The notes: generated by a model not told the origin, from the sequence alone. Shown: positions 34,604 through 49,244, numbered from the stretch's first letter. The stretch: 64,000 bases of DNA from Pyrrhoderma lamaoense (GCA_002794735.1 NBAZ01000003.1:1488001-1552000); one strand, 5' to 3'. Program-made: numbers and translations.

Positions 34604-36731
34604 GCTAGACCTGTACGAGAAACGTACAGTTGTAGGTTTCAGACATTGTAGCTTCCTTTAGAGTATGGGGATGGTTCTTATTACTTGAGAGGCCTGTGAG
34701 CAGTTCTTGGTGGCATTATAATCGTCTGTGAATTGAGTTTTTATGCATGGTATTATTCGCCTGTACCATACAGATTATACTCAACGAACAAGATGAACAA
34801 GAGTTCTGGAAAGGCAAATTATTCGCGAAAGTGAAGGAGATGTCTTTATGAGTACCTATAGGCGACTGTTTTGATTCTTTCGAGGCTGCACTCTGCATGA
34901 GAAGGCGATGGCCAGCCTCCCAAAGCTTTATGAACTAAGTCATAATGATCTACCTTGGAATTTGTATGATATGGTATCTATAAGCCGATTTCGAGAAAGT
35001 TGAGATCAGGTCAGCATCAATCATCGCGTTACAGTTAGTACACGTACAGTACCAGTAAGGGAGGGTATGCATGTATGTATCACAAGAAAACTGGCTTCAG
35101 AGCTGACTTTGTGGTCTAAAAAGAAGGGATGTAAAGAGGGATAATGGGGGATCGTTATCCATAGAGAAGGTCGATCCTGGCAAAAGTCTAGCTACGGAAG
35201 CGCATCAGGATGTTAACACTAGATCCTACAGTACGTTCTGCAGAAAGATCCTGGGGGTGGTCATTATCAAGTTGTCGAACAAGTTGGTTGCTCCGGTCCT
35301 AAAAGCTCGAAGTACTATAAAAGAATTCACAGTACTATTGTGAGATTTCAAGTGCATATAGCTAGTAGGATCTCACTTACTTTAGACTGTAATAATTTTC
35401 GAGAATTCTTGGAAGAAGAGCTTGACGACAAATTCCAGAGAATAGTGTAGGTATCTGGAGAATGGGCTCGCATTTCCTGTGCCTTACGCCCAGGATAACG
35501 CTCGTCGAGAAAGAAAAGGGGTAGAGGAGCTTGGTATCTTCTCTGTACTCTTTATATTAGATTCTAGGTGCAAATGTTTCAAGCTAGCACCGCATACATC
35601 AAAAGTCTCTATTTCCACCCAAATGTAAACACAAAGCAGTTCAAGAATATTCTCAACCCACCGTCTCACCCTGTTGGGTGGGGCAGTATACTACATCGGC
35701 TCAGCGCATCGTCAAAGTACAGGGATTTGCTCGATTTGATTTGAATATCTCGGGTATCCTACCTAAGTGATCAGAGAGGACCCTTCCAGTGATTTGCGTA
35801 ATCAACTCATGACAGTTATTAACCCCTTCACATGTCAGTCTCACCTACACGAGCTTCAGACTCTTTAACAGCTTAAAATCTGGAATGAATTGATTTCTTA
35901 AAAGTCTTGTTATAATCCGTCATAGTCGAGAGACCTGATATATGGGAAAAGGAAGTGTCACGTCCCAAAGAGAATCGCTTAAAGCTTGTTTTTCTTCTGT
36001 AATCTCTCTTGAAAATCACGTAATGTGTTAGTAATGTGATTAGTAATTACTTAGAGCTTTGTTCACCAAAGCCAACGATATTGGTAGTCTCTCAAATTCG
36101 GTGTATGCCACCATTGCCCTAAAACTTACATCCGAATATACGGTATTCTGATATGATCATTCACTAAAATAACTCACATACTTTTTCTAGACTTCACACA
36201 ATTACAGTAAGTTTACAAATGTAGATGGAGAGCACATAGGGTACAAGAACCAATTGTGCCTCGAAATATATCAGTGGTAAAATTCAGATCAGAGATCATA
36301 CAATTTATGGGGGAGATATCTTAGTTTAAGATTAAAAGAGCCTACCGGAATATCACCTCTTACAGAAATTCACCTCGCTTCTAGACAAAATATTCGACGA
36401 TACTCGATCTCATTTCTATAGCGTATGCACATAAAGTGCGTAGCTTGTACCAAAATACTTTATATATGTGCAAGACGTGTGCATCTATATCTCACATTAT
36501 AGCAACAAGAATCTATAAAAGAATAGCTTCTAATGTACTGTTTCATGAATGAGAACTTTCTGTTTGAACATATTTTACAATACAGGCACATTTCAAGAAC
36601 AATCAAATATCTATAAATTTAGCACCAAGAGCAGGGGCCAACTCTCCAAGCTTCGTACAGATATAAATCCCCCCCCCTTTCCCTTATTATAATATTATTC
36701 AGTTCGAATTTAGTTTCCCTCTAGTCGATGA
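34604..36731. other. Gene-poor AT-rich spacer
   Basis: About 2.1 kb between two same-strand small Zn2Cys6 genes. ORFs at 34716-34898 and 35484-35669 (both -) have no recognised motif. No clear repeat. Confidence 0.35.
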
Positions 36732-37022
36732 TTAGGAGGATCTGTCTTTTATGGCGAATACTATCAGCTCTCGTACAAAAGAAGATTCGTTAGATGCAAG
36801 ACATACAATGCAGGGCTCGCTCCTCTTGATGCATCTTGCACAACGTTCACCAATGTTAGCACGCTCACACTAAATGAAGTTATTACCTAATTTTAGAGTG
36901 TAGGGTCAGATTAAATAACATACTCTACAGCGTGCTCTCCTGCAAGCTCTGCAGGAAACGGGACGTTTTAATTTTCCGTTGTTCTCCTTCAAGCTATCTT
37001 GGGTGTAGTTTTTGAAATCCAT
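36732..37022 (-). CDS. Small Zn2Cys6 zinc-cluster protein 2
   Basis: Paralogue of the gene at 34.3 kb on the same strand. It starts MDFKNYTQDSLKENNGKLKR, sharing the M(E/D)FxNY opening. The cluster reads C-RA-C-RRARCR, then an intron (GTATGT..ATTTAG), then C-ERANIGER-C-AR-C-IKRSEP-C, again CX2CX6CX8CX2CX6C split before the third Cys. The frame continues to TAA at 36732, with a GTATGT just after the sixth Cys as in paralogue 1, so the 3' structure is uncertain. Because two diverged copies keep all six cysteines, both were probably functional at least until recently. Confidence 0.7.
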
Positions 37023-39213
37023 TTCTTGATCTATAACACTGAGTAAACCAGTAGTGATTTCTTTCAACCATTAATACTTACAGCTCATGTTACTCGAGGT
37101 GGTGGCTTTTGAGTTTCTATGAGACTTTAGAGGTGGTTAGCACCAAGCCCTTTTCTTTCTTCGTTAAATAGACGAAGATTCGCCTGAGTTGTTCTGAAAA
37201 AGATCATACACACCGTGCAATAGTTCGCCTTACAGACATACGCAAAGGCGAGTTATCGAATACTATAATAAGGCAATGTTACAATTTATGGCAAGGCCAT
37301 ATTCTACAACCACATGCGACATTCAGGATGGTCTGTCAATTCCAGAGATTACCGTGCACTATTTCTATTCTAGCTGGGCGATGATGCAGACATAAGCAAT
37401 ATGGACTACCGTTTGAACCGAGAAGCTTGCCAAATGACTTGAATATAAGCACATATTTCAAGGACTAAGTCCGAAGTCATGCCCATCGGACATTACGTGT
37501 ATGAGCGGCCAAATTGTTATTACTGTTCTTGTAGGTACTAAAAACTTCAGTACCCAATACCAATAGCTTTTCAAAACGAAGGGCCAGCCCCAAAGTTCCC
37601 AGGTCAGAGCTTTGTCACACTATCCAGGTGGAAGGGTAGTTGTCCATGAAGATGATATGAGCTTAATGACTCTGTCTGGTAGTATTGTTAGACGGTGCGA
37701 TTGGCAGGAATAAGTACGGGAAAATATACACTCACCTTTCGTGTCACTGCTGACCAAGTTTATAACAGAGGGAAAAGGTCCAGGCTATGGAGGAATACAA
37801 AAAGTTTTTATAGTTGCAAGGAGAGTGCTACCGTGATACTCGAAGAGTCAAAGGCTTAGCTCAAAGGAAGAAAAAGAAATTGTTTAAGCCCTTAAGCTCC
37901 CTATTATATAGACATGGGCCTATTTACTAGTAGGCGCTGAGAGTCGGTATCACTCTCGTCACCGCCAAATTATGATGCGCCTATGTGGCGGGACATCCAA
38001 GTTGGCTACACAATCTCTACATAAAGGACCATCTCATTGCATTATCACTTTCCCCTAACTTCGATTCCATCGCCGAATTACCATAATTAGACATTTCCTT
38101 GAATAACAAAAGAGTATTTGTATCGTTCTTGACTTTTGGCCTGTTTTGGCCGGTGATATCAGACCCCATGTCGAGCTCCAATCCTAAACATCCTTCTTCG
38201 ATATTCGCCCGATTTTTGTGTCACAGAGTTCACAGGTATCCAAACTCAGTGTCTAGTATCGAGTTAGAACAATTTGAAGCGAGAGTCATGTGAGAGAGAG
38301 CGTTTGCAAAGATTTCTCTAGAATTACGTAATCTACTGATAGTAAAACGCGGATGCGAATTATTAACACTCTCTCTTTTAGAAGGAGAAATAGTAAGTGC
38401 GGTACATGGGAACATATTGTTCTTGTATTAATCATGTACTATTGTTACAAAGTCATGCCCTAATCATCAATTTAGCCAAACCTCTCTCAGTATCAATAAT
38501 AATTATACAGCACACGTGTATATATGTATATGTACGTATTTGTGATAGTAAAGCCGTAACTTATATGATACATGCATATGTTTACTACAGCCTCGCTCTG
38601 TAAAACATTAGACATTGCCATAATGCTCAGAAGACACGGAACATGCCTTTATGATACCTGCCCCTCCGTGGAGACAATCAATGATGGTCGAAATACCCAG
38701 GAGGCAAGACGCGCTCTCCTTGTCAATATTCTAGCATTACGATGTTGATTTATCCTGGTTTGTGTTTGTAGAGACCCAATAACTCGTAACTCTAGATACA
38801 AAGTTTAGCTGCAAGGTTTTGGAGTGCTCAGGAGGCAGAATATAATTATAGATTCCACTGATCGAATTCTAGATGAGGCTGTTACCCTGTTTGGATATTG
38901 TGTAAGCTTAGTAGCTTCATGCAACTCGAAAGATCCCTAAATGGTCGTAGCCACCCAGTGTTCTCATTTTATAAAACCGGAGAGACTGACAGGACAAACG
39001 TTTATATCATATGATTTTCAGAAGAAACAGGAATGTCGAGCGGCGACTACATCGCTTCAGTGCTTTAGGGAGAGATAAAATACTTCATGAGTTCACCCGT
39101 TTCATGGGTGTAACCCCATACTTCCCTCTTGCATTACGGTGTCTCCTGTAGCCGTACCAGCCTCTTGGAAGGGCTACCTATCGGACATCATCTTCGATTG
39201 AAAAAGTATATCC
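37023..39213. other. Gene-poor AT-rich spacer
   Basis: About 2.2 kb. One short ORF (38099-38293 +) and scattered ORFs without motif. A TATATGTATATGTACGTA alternating run lies near 38520. Confidence 0.35.
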
Positions 39214-40413
39214 ATGAAGACAAAGACCTCCAAGGTATGGAAGTTCTCCTGCACCAATTCACTAGTAATATCTTCCCATACATGTAAAATCACCCCCTTT
39301 CACCAGTAATCAGGACTTTTTTTAATCCTATTGTTGATACTTGGGGCTACAATTAACATCGTACGTCCAGGTTTCGACTTCAAACACCTCGAAACGGCAA
39401 CAACGCAGAGTAAAAAATGAGTTCAACTTCGTCATGGAATCAGGGGAAACGGTATGTCCTGCAATATATGCTCCGATATCCTAACTGAAACTTATCTTCT
39501 AGTATCGGCCTTTCACAGACCCGCGCCGTATACGGATGAACGACGAAAAGAGAAGGTCTGGTGATCTCTCAAAGGCTCGCGTGAGGGGTGTACCTGATAA
39601 ATATTTAAATATTATGCCCACCGATAAGGTACAAATCTCCAGACACTTCTCTACTTATCTCTAACATATATACTTAATAGCCCAAGGCGATACTTAAACA
39701 CATAAGTCATGAACTACGAAGAGTCGGAACAACAAATGCCAATAGCAAAGAAACTACACTTGGCACGAACAAATGCGCCCTAGATCTTCCTACTGATTTG
39801 GTCATTTGTCCTTCATCTTCATTCGATTGCGCTGTAGTTGATGGACTCCATCCTTCCCGTAAGTATAAGTGGGACAATAAGTTTGGTGACGAAGTCAGCC
39901 ACACCAGTGTATCAAGATCATCATCCTCGTCATCTTTAGTTGGAGGCTTTACCTATATCTCCAATCCATCAGCTCCCGACATGTTACAAGAGGACATCAA
40001 TAACAATCGATGCATAGAGGACAGTCGGGAAACTGTCACTCTTGAAGGTACTTATACATCCTTTCTTAGTAGTATCATAGACCCTTCCATTACATCCTAT
40101 GAAGACGATCTCGACTCGGGCACTTGCGAAGCATTCGAACACAGAACATATCACTTAATTCGAGGCTTCATCCTCCTTTTACTACGAATCACCGGTTGTA
40201 TACCGATTCTCTGAGTAAAGAAATCAGCCTTCCACATGATCTACTTTTTCCTCGAATTAGCGATGACGAGGGTTTCTACTCAAGGTATGAAATAGTACAT
40301 TCACTGCGAAGAACTGTTGTTATACTAAACAACTTTCTTCTAGCCGATTTTATGAGCTTGACCACCCTTGGAATAACTCACTCACATCGTTAGGGATTTT
40401 AACACTAGTTTAG
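39214..40413 (+). CDS. YRPFT-module protein A (unrecognised family)
   Basis: Exons 39214-39234 (MKTKTSK), 39371-39451 (ends NEFNFVMESGET), 39503-39628 (the 42-residue module starting YRPFTDPRRIRMNDEKRR and containing VRGVPDKYLNIMP), then 39681 onward. The last coding exon appears to be 40344-40413. The module is basic; the tail is Ser/Asp-rich with patches such as SRSSSSSS and SYEDDLDSG, like a transcription-factor activation region. One frame runs to a stop at 40214. A second frame, from about 40130 through the splice at 40284, better matches the endings of the two paralogues, so an indel near 40130-40190 is suspected. Family unknown. The paralogues are at 43.5 and 49.2 kb. Confidence 0.7.
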
Positions 40414-43400
40414 GCAAAATGACTCACACTAATGACTGTATATTCACAACAGTCTCACGAGCTTTACGTGAGACGCATTGGTTATTCTACTCAGTTCCTA
40501 GTACTTTCTGGAGCTAGAGAGTTGTTACAGGCATCACCAGAGTAGCTATCAATAATCTTGGAGCTAGTCCTTGATAGACATTAGAGCTGCCTTTCTTAGA
40601 CTCGAGTGCCTTCTTTTTTTCACATCTAATACTTAGTTTAGTAATCTATACATTCTTATAATTTACATTCCCTACTTACCTCATACGCAACATACATATA
40701 TGCTCCATAAAGTGAAATAATGACAGATGTTATTTTTTCTAATTTATCTATAAGTTTCATTTTTCTTCGATGACAGTTATTCCTGCAACTTTTGGTAATT
40801 TCTATATATGAATCAGGTAGCGCCAGTTACTACAAACACTTGCGAATTAGGGTGAAGTACCTAGCTTTTTTATGGCATCTGATACTGATGCGTTCATCGT
40901 TAAAAGCTCGTTATGCATAAAGGCATGAACTTGTTCGCTTCTTCAATCAAAACTCACACTGTATATTTTTGAGAAGCCCATCAGTTGTGTTTCAGACGTA
41001 GTTCCTCGAGAATTATCCATTGGTCTAGAGTCATTTTCTGGTTTGATATAAAAATACTAAGGTATTTGTCAGGGCGGAAATCTGCCAACCCCTTTGAGCA
41101 GTTAAAGAGCTTAATCAAATGATAGCTATAACTGAGAGAAAATGCGTAACCTGGGCTAGTACTTGAGTTGAGAAAGGAGATGCTCTAATATAGATAACTC
41201 AGGGTTTCCTCAGCGGAAAGGAGGGAGGTGGGGGACCATGACTCACATTCTAGACCACCATCTTCGCTTTGTATCAAAGTCAAGGGGTTCTTTATTAGAC
41301 TCTAATTAACAAAGGATTGGAGCATCATTTTCTTTATTGCACAGCAAGAGCCCAAAGTAGCTAGAGGATCTCTGCCTTAAGGCATAGGCAGCCGAGATTT
41401 GTTCTCTTTATGTGTGTAACAACTCATAATATGTCCGTAAGCCAAGTATCATAAATCGTTTTACTGCTCGATTCTTATCATAGAAGTTTACGTGAAGAAG
41501 CTCGAGTCTATTTAGAGGTTGTAGGGGACCTGATTCACCTCAGAGTGCCATATATTGAGAATATGGCGTCTAAAAAACTTCTCGTTTTATTAACCTATCA
41601 GTTATGACACCTTTTGGGAGGCGTACCAAATAAGGGAACGGTGTTGTGAGTTTCATGTATTTCAAATTGATTTACTTCCGAATATACGCCTCCGAAAGAT
41701 GACGTAAATAAAGTGTACTGCCCTAACACGTGCTGAGGCGCTCGACGATAGATTTTAATTTATAAGAATGATGATCGTTGGTTTTATACTATTCACAGAA
41801 CTTCGTAGATCTTCAAATTATTTGAAAACTTACGAGAACGATAAAACTAAGTGAAGTATTTTGTATCTTGCATCGGTCTCTCGAAAAATATGTAAATATT
41901 GTTATCAGCCAACCACAAACGGTCGCTTGTCGAAAAAAACTAACTATTAATCACAATGTCCAAATAATCTTTCTGTCTACATTCTTCAGAGTTTTTCAAA
42001 GTGCTATAGATAAACCAATATTACAATTTGATTCCCCGGGATTTTTAAGAACTATGCTGGTCATCAATAACTAAATAATACCTTTCTTTTCTCTGAAAAG
42101 TTTTTCTTATTTATACAATAAATAATCTAGTATTTCTCTGATTTCCGACATCGAATACCACATGAAGATGATACTCTTTAATACTATTCTTACACGTCCT
42201 ATGCAATAAACTACGAGAGTACCACTGAGCTCATTATTTTCTGCTTCAAAGTTTATGACATCATCTACTACCTGGCTACTTGCCAGTAACCCTGACACAA
42301 AGGATGCGATCGTATTGAAGCTGAGCTATGTGTATACCTCAAAGGAACAAGAAGCTTACATCTAAACATATAGATACGTTTACATGGGCAGCTCCTCGGC
42401 TTTCTATCTGTATTTACTTATAACCATACAACATACAACTTCCTATTGCGTCAAACGTTTACTTAGTTTTTTTCTTCTTGATATTTGTCATATTTGTCAT
42501 ATCCTATAATCTTGTGCTCTTCTCCCTTTTTGATTGATTATTACAGTCGTATTCGCCACTATTAGGTTCTCAATTGTTTATAGAGTATTTATTGTCGGAT
42601 TCAGGGGAGGGGGACTGATATTTCTCGTATAGTATATAATATTATTTTGATAACGAGGAGCTATTTGATACTAATGAAGTCTCTATAGCCCTCTATTCAC
42701 TAGATCAGTGTTGAAGGTTGCACGCCGTGTTGAACAACTACAATGGGATTGTACGCGGACAGTGTTCCCTCATCAGACTTTTTCGATCACTTCTTTCGAG
42801 TGTGTATCTATTTGGACAGAAAAGATGGGAGAAGTGCGATGATACTCATTCATCGAATAAGAGACGATCCCCTCGCATGACGAAGTTGTATCTTCTCTTC
42901 TTTTATGTATGTTTCGCGGATAAATCATCCCGAGTCCTCGGCGCTAAAGGGCAGAAGCCAGGTGATACTATTGACATGCCAGATCCTGATATCACTCACC
43001 CTATAACCGGCCATTAACCATGATCACAAAGCTACTGCGAGCTGAAGGTACTCTAAGAAGTAAATATTGATTAGAAGATGATAGATGATGGAACTAAATA
43101 GCTCAAACGAAGACCGCTGCTCAACATGGGTTATATGGATGATTTACTTTCGAGAGAATTGCAAGCTATCGCTTAGGTACCCCACTTTCGTGCACCGCAT
43201 CAACGGATATGGGTCGATTTTTGATACAAAGCCAACTACGAGTGTGCTTCTTTGTAATTGATGACTTTTGAATTTGATAAGGTAACAGTGACCCCAACGA
43301 TAGATCCAGCATAGCCACAATCAATAGGAAATATATACAGGTACAAGTCGTCTACGCTATATTGTATCTCTGTACCCCCTAATTGCCACCTCCAGGCTAT

Positions 43401-43461
43401 TTTCTTCTTGTTTACTGTCATACACTCAGTTTATATGCAATACTTTTGACGAATCGTGGTC
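40414..43461. other. Gene-poor spacer between paralogues A and B
   Basis: About 3 kb of AT-rich DNA. ORFs at 41868-42074 and 42718-43017 (+) have no recognised motif and no splice logic. No intact mobile element recognised. Confidence 0.35.
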
Positions 43462-44607
43462 ATGAGAATCAAATCCTCCAAGGTGTGTTGAGACCCGCGA
43501 CTAGGGATTTCCCGATACACGTGAAAATAACCAGAACCGCGGCAGTTATCTCGCATCAGTACCTTATCCTTTTTTACTACCCCATTATAAACGTGATTAT
43601 TATTAAAGTACTGATTCAAGCATTTCTATCTTACAGTCTTCATCCCCAAAGACCTCATCAAAAAAGCGCGAACGGCATCCGGTCAAAAATGGCTTGAGTT
43701 TTGTGATGGAATCTGGAAGAACCGTATGCCCACCTTCAGAATCTTAAATTTTCGTCTAACACTCGATTCTTAGTATCGACCTTTCACTAATCCGGATCGT
43801 ATAAGAGTCAACGATGCGAAAAGATTGTCAAGTGATAACTCAAAGACCCAAGTGAAGGGAGTACCTGACGAATACATGTCAGTTATTCCCACAAATGTCG
43901 TATGGCTATCTTCTTTGTTTACGTACATTAACTCAAGACTCACACCTGGATAGACAAAGGAAGACGATGATGATATTAAGATCAACGTGGAAGCTATCCC
44001 AGAATGCTCTGCTTCCGATCTCTACTCGGCTGTTACTTCGAACTGGCCACTTCCAACGGCAGACCAGTATGATATCGATACTCACCTTTACTTGGGCTGC
44101 GGCTTGACCATCCCAGACGTTGAAGATTACTCTTCCTGTGGGTCAAGAAGCCCTAGTACTTCGACATTATCAACGCCAAATAGGGGAACTGTCGATCTTT
44201 TCGATTCGTCGGGTTTGGAAGTAGATATGCAATTCAATTTTGACTACAGTCAGAACGTGCTATCAATTCCAGGAATGATACCTAATGATAATTTCAATTT
44301 ATGGCGTTTAAATAGTATGGACGCTATCAATACCTCGGTCGAAAGTGGATATCACAATGATATATGCTTTAATGAGAGTACGAACTCATGCAATACTACC
44401 CCGGACCCCCAACCTCTTTATGATGCCCATTATCACTCTCAGATCAACCACACCAATTCACTGTCTGGTGATGATTGTTTTCCACTATTTATGAGCAATC
44501 AATATATTGAGGGTCAAAGTGGATACTCAAGGTAGGCAGTGAACCACATCACCAGAATAATGCACTGAATCTGTTTTAGTCCTAAACTAAATGACATCCT
44601 GTCTTAG
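43462..44607 (+). CDS. YRPFT-module protein B (unrecognised family, best-preserved copy)
   Basis: Exons 43462-43482 (MRIKSSK), 43637-43723 (SSSPKTSSKKRE.. ending SFVMESGRT), 43774-43899 (the module: YRPFTNPDRIRVNDAKR.., VKGVPDEYMSVIP), 43960-44531 and 44580-44607 (ending SPKLNDILS). All junction phases agree and no frame break is needed, giving about 277 aa. The N-terminus is Lys/Arg/Ser-rich, the module basic, and the C-terminal two-thirds acidic and Ser/Thr/Asn-rich (EDDDDIKINVEAIPE, CGSRSPSTSTLSTPNRG). This recalls a DNA- or protein-binding module plus activation domain. No signal peptide or membrane span. Nuclear location is an inference from composition. Confidence 0.78.
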
Positions 44608-47600
44608 GGACGTATTGCAAGCGTTTCCAAGCTTACCCCCCTTGATATCTTTACCAGCCAACATCTTTCTTTCATATTGGATATCTAGGACCATTCGTTA
44701 CTCTTCGGGTCACAAACTACTCCTCTGTCCGCGTAGTCCTTCAAATATTCTTGGAACTGAAATCTACCATTATCAATTCCTAATCATAATACAATCTCTA
44801 ACGGCTTCTTGTAGAGCTAGTTATTTTGGAGCACTGAACCTTCACTTCCTCATCCCATTTCTTCGTTTGTATTTCTCTTTTCCCTCACACAACCACAATG
44901 TTATTTTTTCAATGCTTTCGGGTTATTTTCTATTCAATTAAACAGTCAATCCTTCTCGATGTGTCTGCACGTACTACTTTACAAACAATCACTAGCTTCT
45001 TTCTCACCTATTCTCCACTTGTTTCGATAGTCCTCAGCTTTTTGACAAGCTCTTTCTTATTTTAAGGGGTTTACTAAACACACTTCGTATTGAGACTCGG
45101 CTTAAGAGCTGTAACCCACTATTCTTGGGTTCCACAAAGTAAAACAAAAAATGAGTAAACGACTTCTTTATTCGGTGCCACTGGTTGAGTATACACCGTA
45201 CCTTCAAATGAGAAAATATCTAGATATCGGACTATTTCTACCAAGAGGGATGTGAGGCGATGAACTCATACTTAGGTATCAGATCTGTATGACCGATTTG
45301 GGGTCAAAGGCGTAATGAGCTATTGAATACCTCCAAGCTGGAATAGATTCGTAAAGGGTGCACTGCTTTTGTTGTAATGCACCTCTGGCAAGATCCGATG
45401 TACCTCTAGACGAAAACCCTGTTAGAATGCTCAAAGCCACTTTCCAGGACCGCCGACTTCCTATTCGGTGTATACCAAAATACGACACAATTTGAAATTC
45501 ATCAGGCGGAGAGTATAAACTAGACTTGCACCTTAATACAGGAAGCCACTAGAATAGTCACAAAAAAGTGGTCTCCGCGGGATCTAGGAATAATTTGTCA
45601 AAAAATTGCAATCTTATAAAGAGCATCTGAACTCAAAACTGCGTAATTGTGCGGCCCACTTAAATTAGAGACGATGTATCTCGGGATTAGTTGTAACAAA
45701 CTAAGGGTCCATTAAAACATCAACAATCTTTTCCCAGCATTCTGAGATTTTATTCTTCTTCTCCAGCACAGCGAAGCCCTGAGGAGAGTAAAACCGAAAC
45801 TTAACCCAAAGTTCTGGAACCACTGAAAAAATCCATCAAGATTTGGTTTTGAAGAAGATTTTTTGCACTTGGATGGATGAATACAGACTGTAGAAAGTCT
45901 ATAGTGGATAAAATTCGCTTTCAATGGGGACCAGGGCAGTTATCTCCGTTCTGCATTGACAAATTTCATTGGAGATAGCTGATAATATATAGGTCATTTT
46001 TCTATTTTTCTGTGGCGTTATGAGCTACAGCTCTTACCGCTAAGCCGTGGCTCCGACGATACCGAAATAGACCTTAAAACTAGAATATCCCGTCCGGGGT
46101 CATCACCACCGTATGCTAGCACGGCAAACTATAATTATCGCAACAACTATAATTTCGCCCTTTAATGAGTGTGAATATCTCATGACGGAGGACCGAAATA
46201 GTATTTTTTCCCGCTTTCAATGGCGACTTGGACCTTCTTCCTCAGAAACCTGATGAAAAGATATATGTGTGAAAAATCAGAGTCGGGACTGAGGTGAGTG
46301 CTGTTTACCCTCTGAACTTGGATATCTAAAACATATTATAAGGAATGTAATCCAAGAGTCGACATTAGAAGTTGGAAAAATGTAAGCTTACAGCCTTCAG
46401 TCTATCTGATATCAGTGACTTAATTGTACTGTCTAGTAAAGTCCACTTAGAAAATCAAACAGCGTAGAAGGCATACGAGTCAATAATGATCTTGGGGCTG
46501 TCTAAATATATAATATCCAAGTGCAAGCAGGTGTACTCTGGCTTGTCGAATCTCAGTCACTTTCCTTTCATAGATCACTAGCTACTATATATAGTCATCG
46601 TATATTTTTGGTATCACAAAGCCACTTGACATTATCCATTAGTAAGCTTCATGGAAAACACATATATTACTTTTGTGGACGTATCCAAATTTCTTCATGG
46701 CGGGATGAATGCGCGCGTAAGCAGTGCTACATCGACAGTACCATTGATTTCAAATCCTTTTCCTTTCATACTTGATGTACTTAAGAATAAGTTTCAGATG
46801 AGTGGTGATTGACTAGCTAGTACATGTAATCAGCTCTCATAGTAATTTAGTCAAGGACGCCAGGGATTTCGATCGCTAATCAGGCAGTTTTTGAATCATT
46901 CCTTGTATCCGGCATCCTATAATATACCCGGCTTTGGGGTTAATAGCCGTAAGAAATTGTATTACGTCATCAATGCGCTGTACCAATGAAGACAATTACA
47001 TTGACTGCTACATCTGGTCGTACTGAGTTAGCACTACAAACTCGGACAACGCATATACATCATAATTTAACACTCTGACAACATTCGAGGAAGCTCACAA
47101 ACGCTACAAAGAAGCTTGAAAGTGGGCTACGATTGAAGAATCATCTCAATTTTCTATGGTGCTGTACCCTCCAACTTCTGTGCCCCCACCCCAGTGTTGA
47201 TCTGCATAATCGTCCGAGACGGATGTAAATTCTTCTAGGTGCTTGTGGCCAGAAGTTGAAAGGAATTCAATATCATGTGAAGAGAATATAATCTTGAATG
47301 GCAATCTTAAATCAGAAGCGATATGAATCTCTATCTTATAGATAAAGATCCGGATAAGGAAGAAACATGGTAATGATTGTCTCAACGCGTAGATAAAGCG
47401 TATCAAATGGAAATACTAGCACCAGAGTCTAGTAAGCCATGATTAAGATCACAATACGAGTGCTGTGGTACGTGCCGTCAGCGTTCTTGAGAATATTCGT
47501 ATTTCTTGAATTCGTGAGGTACACAATGGGGTATTTACTCCGAATTGCGATGGCCAATGTTATCATATCCCTAAAACATGGAAAAGATCTCAGTACATTC

Positions 47601-48820
47601 AAGATCCCTTTCTATGCTGAAATACTATTTTGAACTATGGCAATTTTTTTTTTTCATACTTCCATCTACTGATCATATAAAAATAAATAAATCTCTTTGG
47701 TTTTAGTATCTCATGTGGTTGATACATTTGATCAGTGTTCGTACTAGCAATTTGCAAAACCGAATATAGAGATGCAAAGGCGAAGACAATTTGATCCTAT
47801 AAGGCACTGTTTTATGAACTCTACACTCTAGGACTTGCGCTTTTTGCGGCTACACTACTCTACAAGAAATGAACATGAGTGTTCTATATACGTATCTCCC
47901 TTAATTGGCATTTTACACATCTACATCTGAACACATAAATGGTTGTAGGCTATCATAGGAGAAAGGTAAAGCCGACCACTAGTAAACGTCGTTCCATTTT
48001 CTTCCGAATTGTATTGAATGTCAAGAAGACTATGGGAGTTGATTTAATGAAATGAGATCTCAAAAGAGGCCAAAGAGGCTAGAAAATGACTCGGTTAACA
48101 GAATTAGCCTATGCAGTGCTCTCATAAACACATATGCTTCAGGGCCTTTATTTCTCCTCTGCCCCAGGCAAATATTTTATGTATCGAATGACTTATTCCC
48201 GAGTTGATTCTCTAATTAATTATAGAGTACATATGAGGAATCTAGGCAGATTTACCGTGATTTAGCTTTAGTGTCATTTCAACTTGATTTTTACAAGATT
48301 CAACCCAGAGCTATCGCACCAACAGACGGATGACTCAAGAATAAATAAGTAGTCCAACTCCTAAAGCGCCTTAAGTAGACACCAATTCCAAAATATATCA
48401 AATCTGAGAGAGAAAGAGAGAATATATCTCCAAAGTTGTGCATGACCAAAAATACATCCTTCCCTACTAACATAGAAAAACTCGATTTTTTGGTTGTAAA
48501 TTTCCTGTACTGTGATAATCCTACGATGAGTTATATTCTCTCATGGACCAGAGTAACAAAACTATCAGGAGTCAGAATCACACAATTGGACATTTTTTCT
48601 TAGACACGGAATCAAGCATCGAGCAAGAAAAAGCTTAGCGCATGAAAATCATCGATTTTTCGCTTAAACGGAAAGACCGGGATGATTCCGGGCTCTATAG
48701 TATAGCCTACACTACAACGATCTTTAACGGGAGAATCTTGACTATCATCCATCATCACTATACCTGTCTTTACTCGCGAACCACTTACGTTCATCCTCGG
48801 CTAGCCTTTCAGCATTAGCA
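44608..48820. other. Gene-poor AT-rich spacer
   Basis: About 4.2 kb. Many short ORFs on both strands without motif (for example 44591-44941 +, 45712-45924 -, 47146-47406 -). No recognised repeat, RNA gene or transposase. Confidence 0.35.
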
Positions 48821-49231
48821 ATGTCTTGCACAGGTTCGACCTTTGTAGTCTATGGGGCCTCGTGGGATATGTGGTTTTCATATCGGACGTTCACTACGGA
48901 GATTGACATTCTAGGAAATGACGGATGTAGGCGTTATCCTTTTTTGAGGTCTGCTCACATCTCTGTCAACCAAGTTCAGCTTTTGTCGCCTGTAAAACAC
49001 CTTTTTCGAGAGTACCAAAGATCCATGCCTCTTCTTCTTGATTGTGCTAACACGGACCCTGCATCACAACCCAATAGATGTCTCCGTGTACCCAACCTCG
49101 ACCCCTATAACTTATACTTCCCCGACATTATAAAGACCTTGCATAGCGCCTCCAGAATTGGTGTATCACCCAGCTCACCCCAATCCTCCTCTGTCGGGCA
49201 CCGACTTTCAACACAGCTCAGTCATTGCTAG
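48821..49231 (+). pseudogene. Possible decayed YRPFT-module copy
   Basis: A 136-codon ORF just upstream of paralogue C. It contains FVVYGAS followed by SYRTFTTEIDILGNDG, which lines up loosely with FVMESGR / YRPFTNPDRIRVNDAK. DNA similarity around TATCGG..TTCAC..AATGACG is also visible. The conserved VKGVP block is not found and no intron is placed as in the family. It may be a degenerate tandem copy or a coincidence; an unrelated small gene is also possible. Confidence 0.3.
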
Positions 49232-49244
49232 CTATCAATAGATC

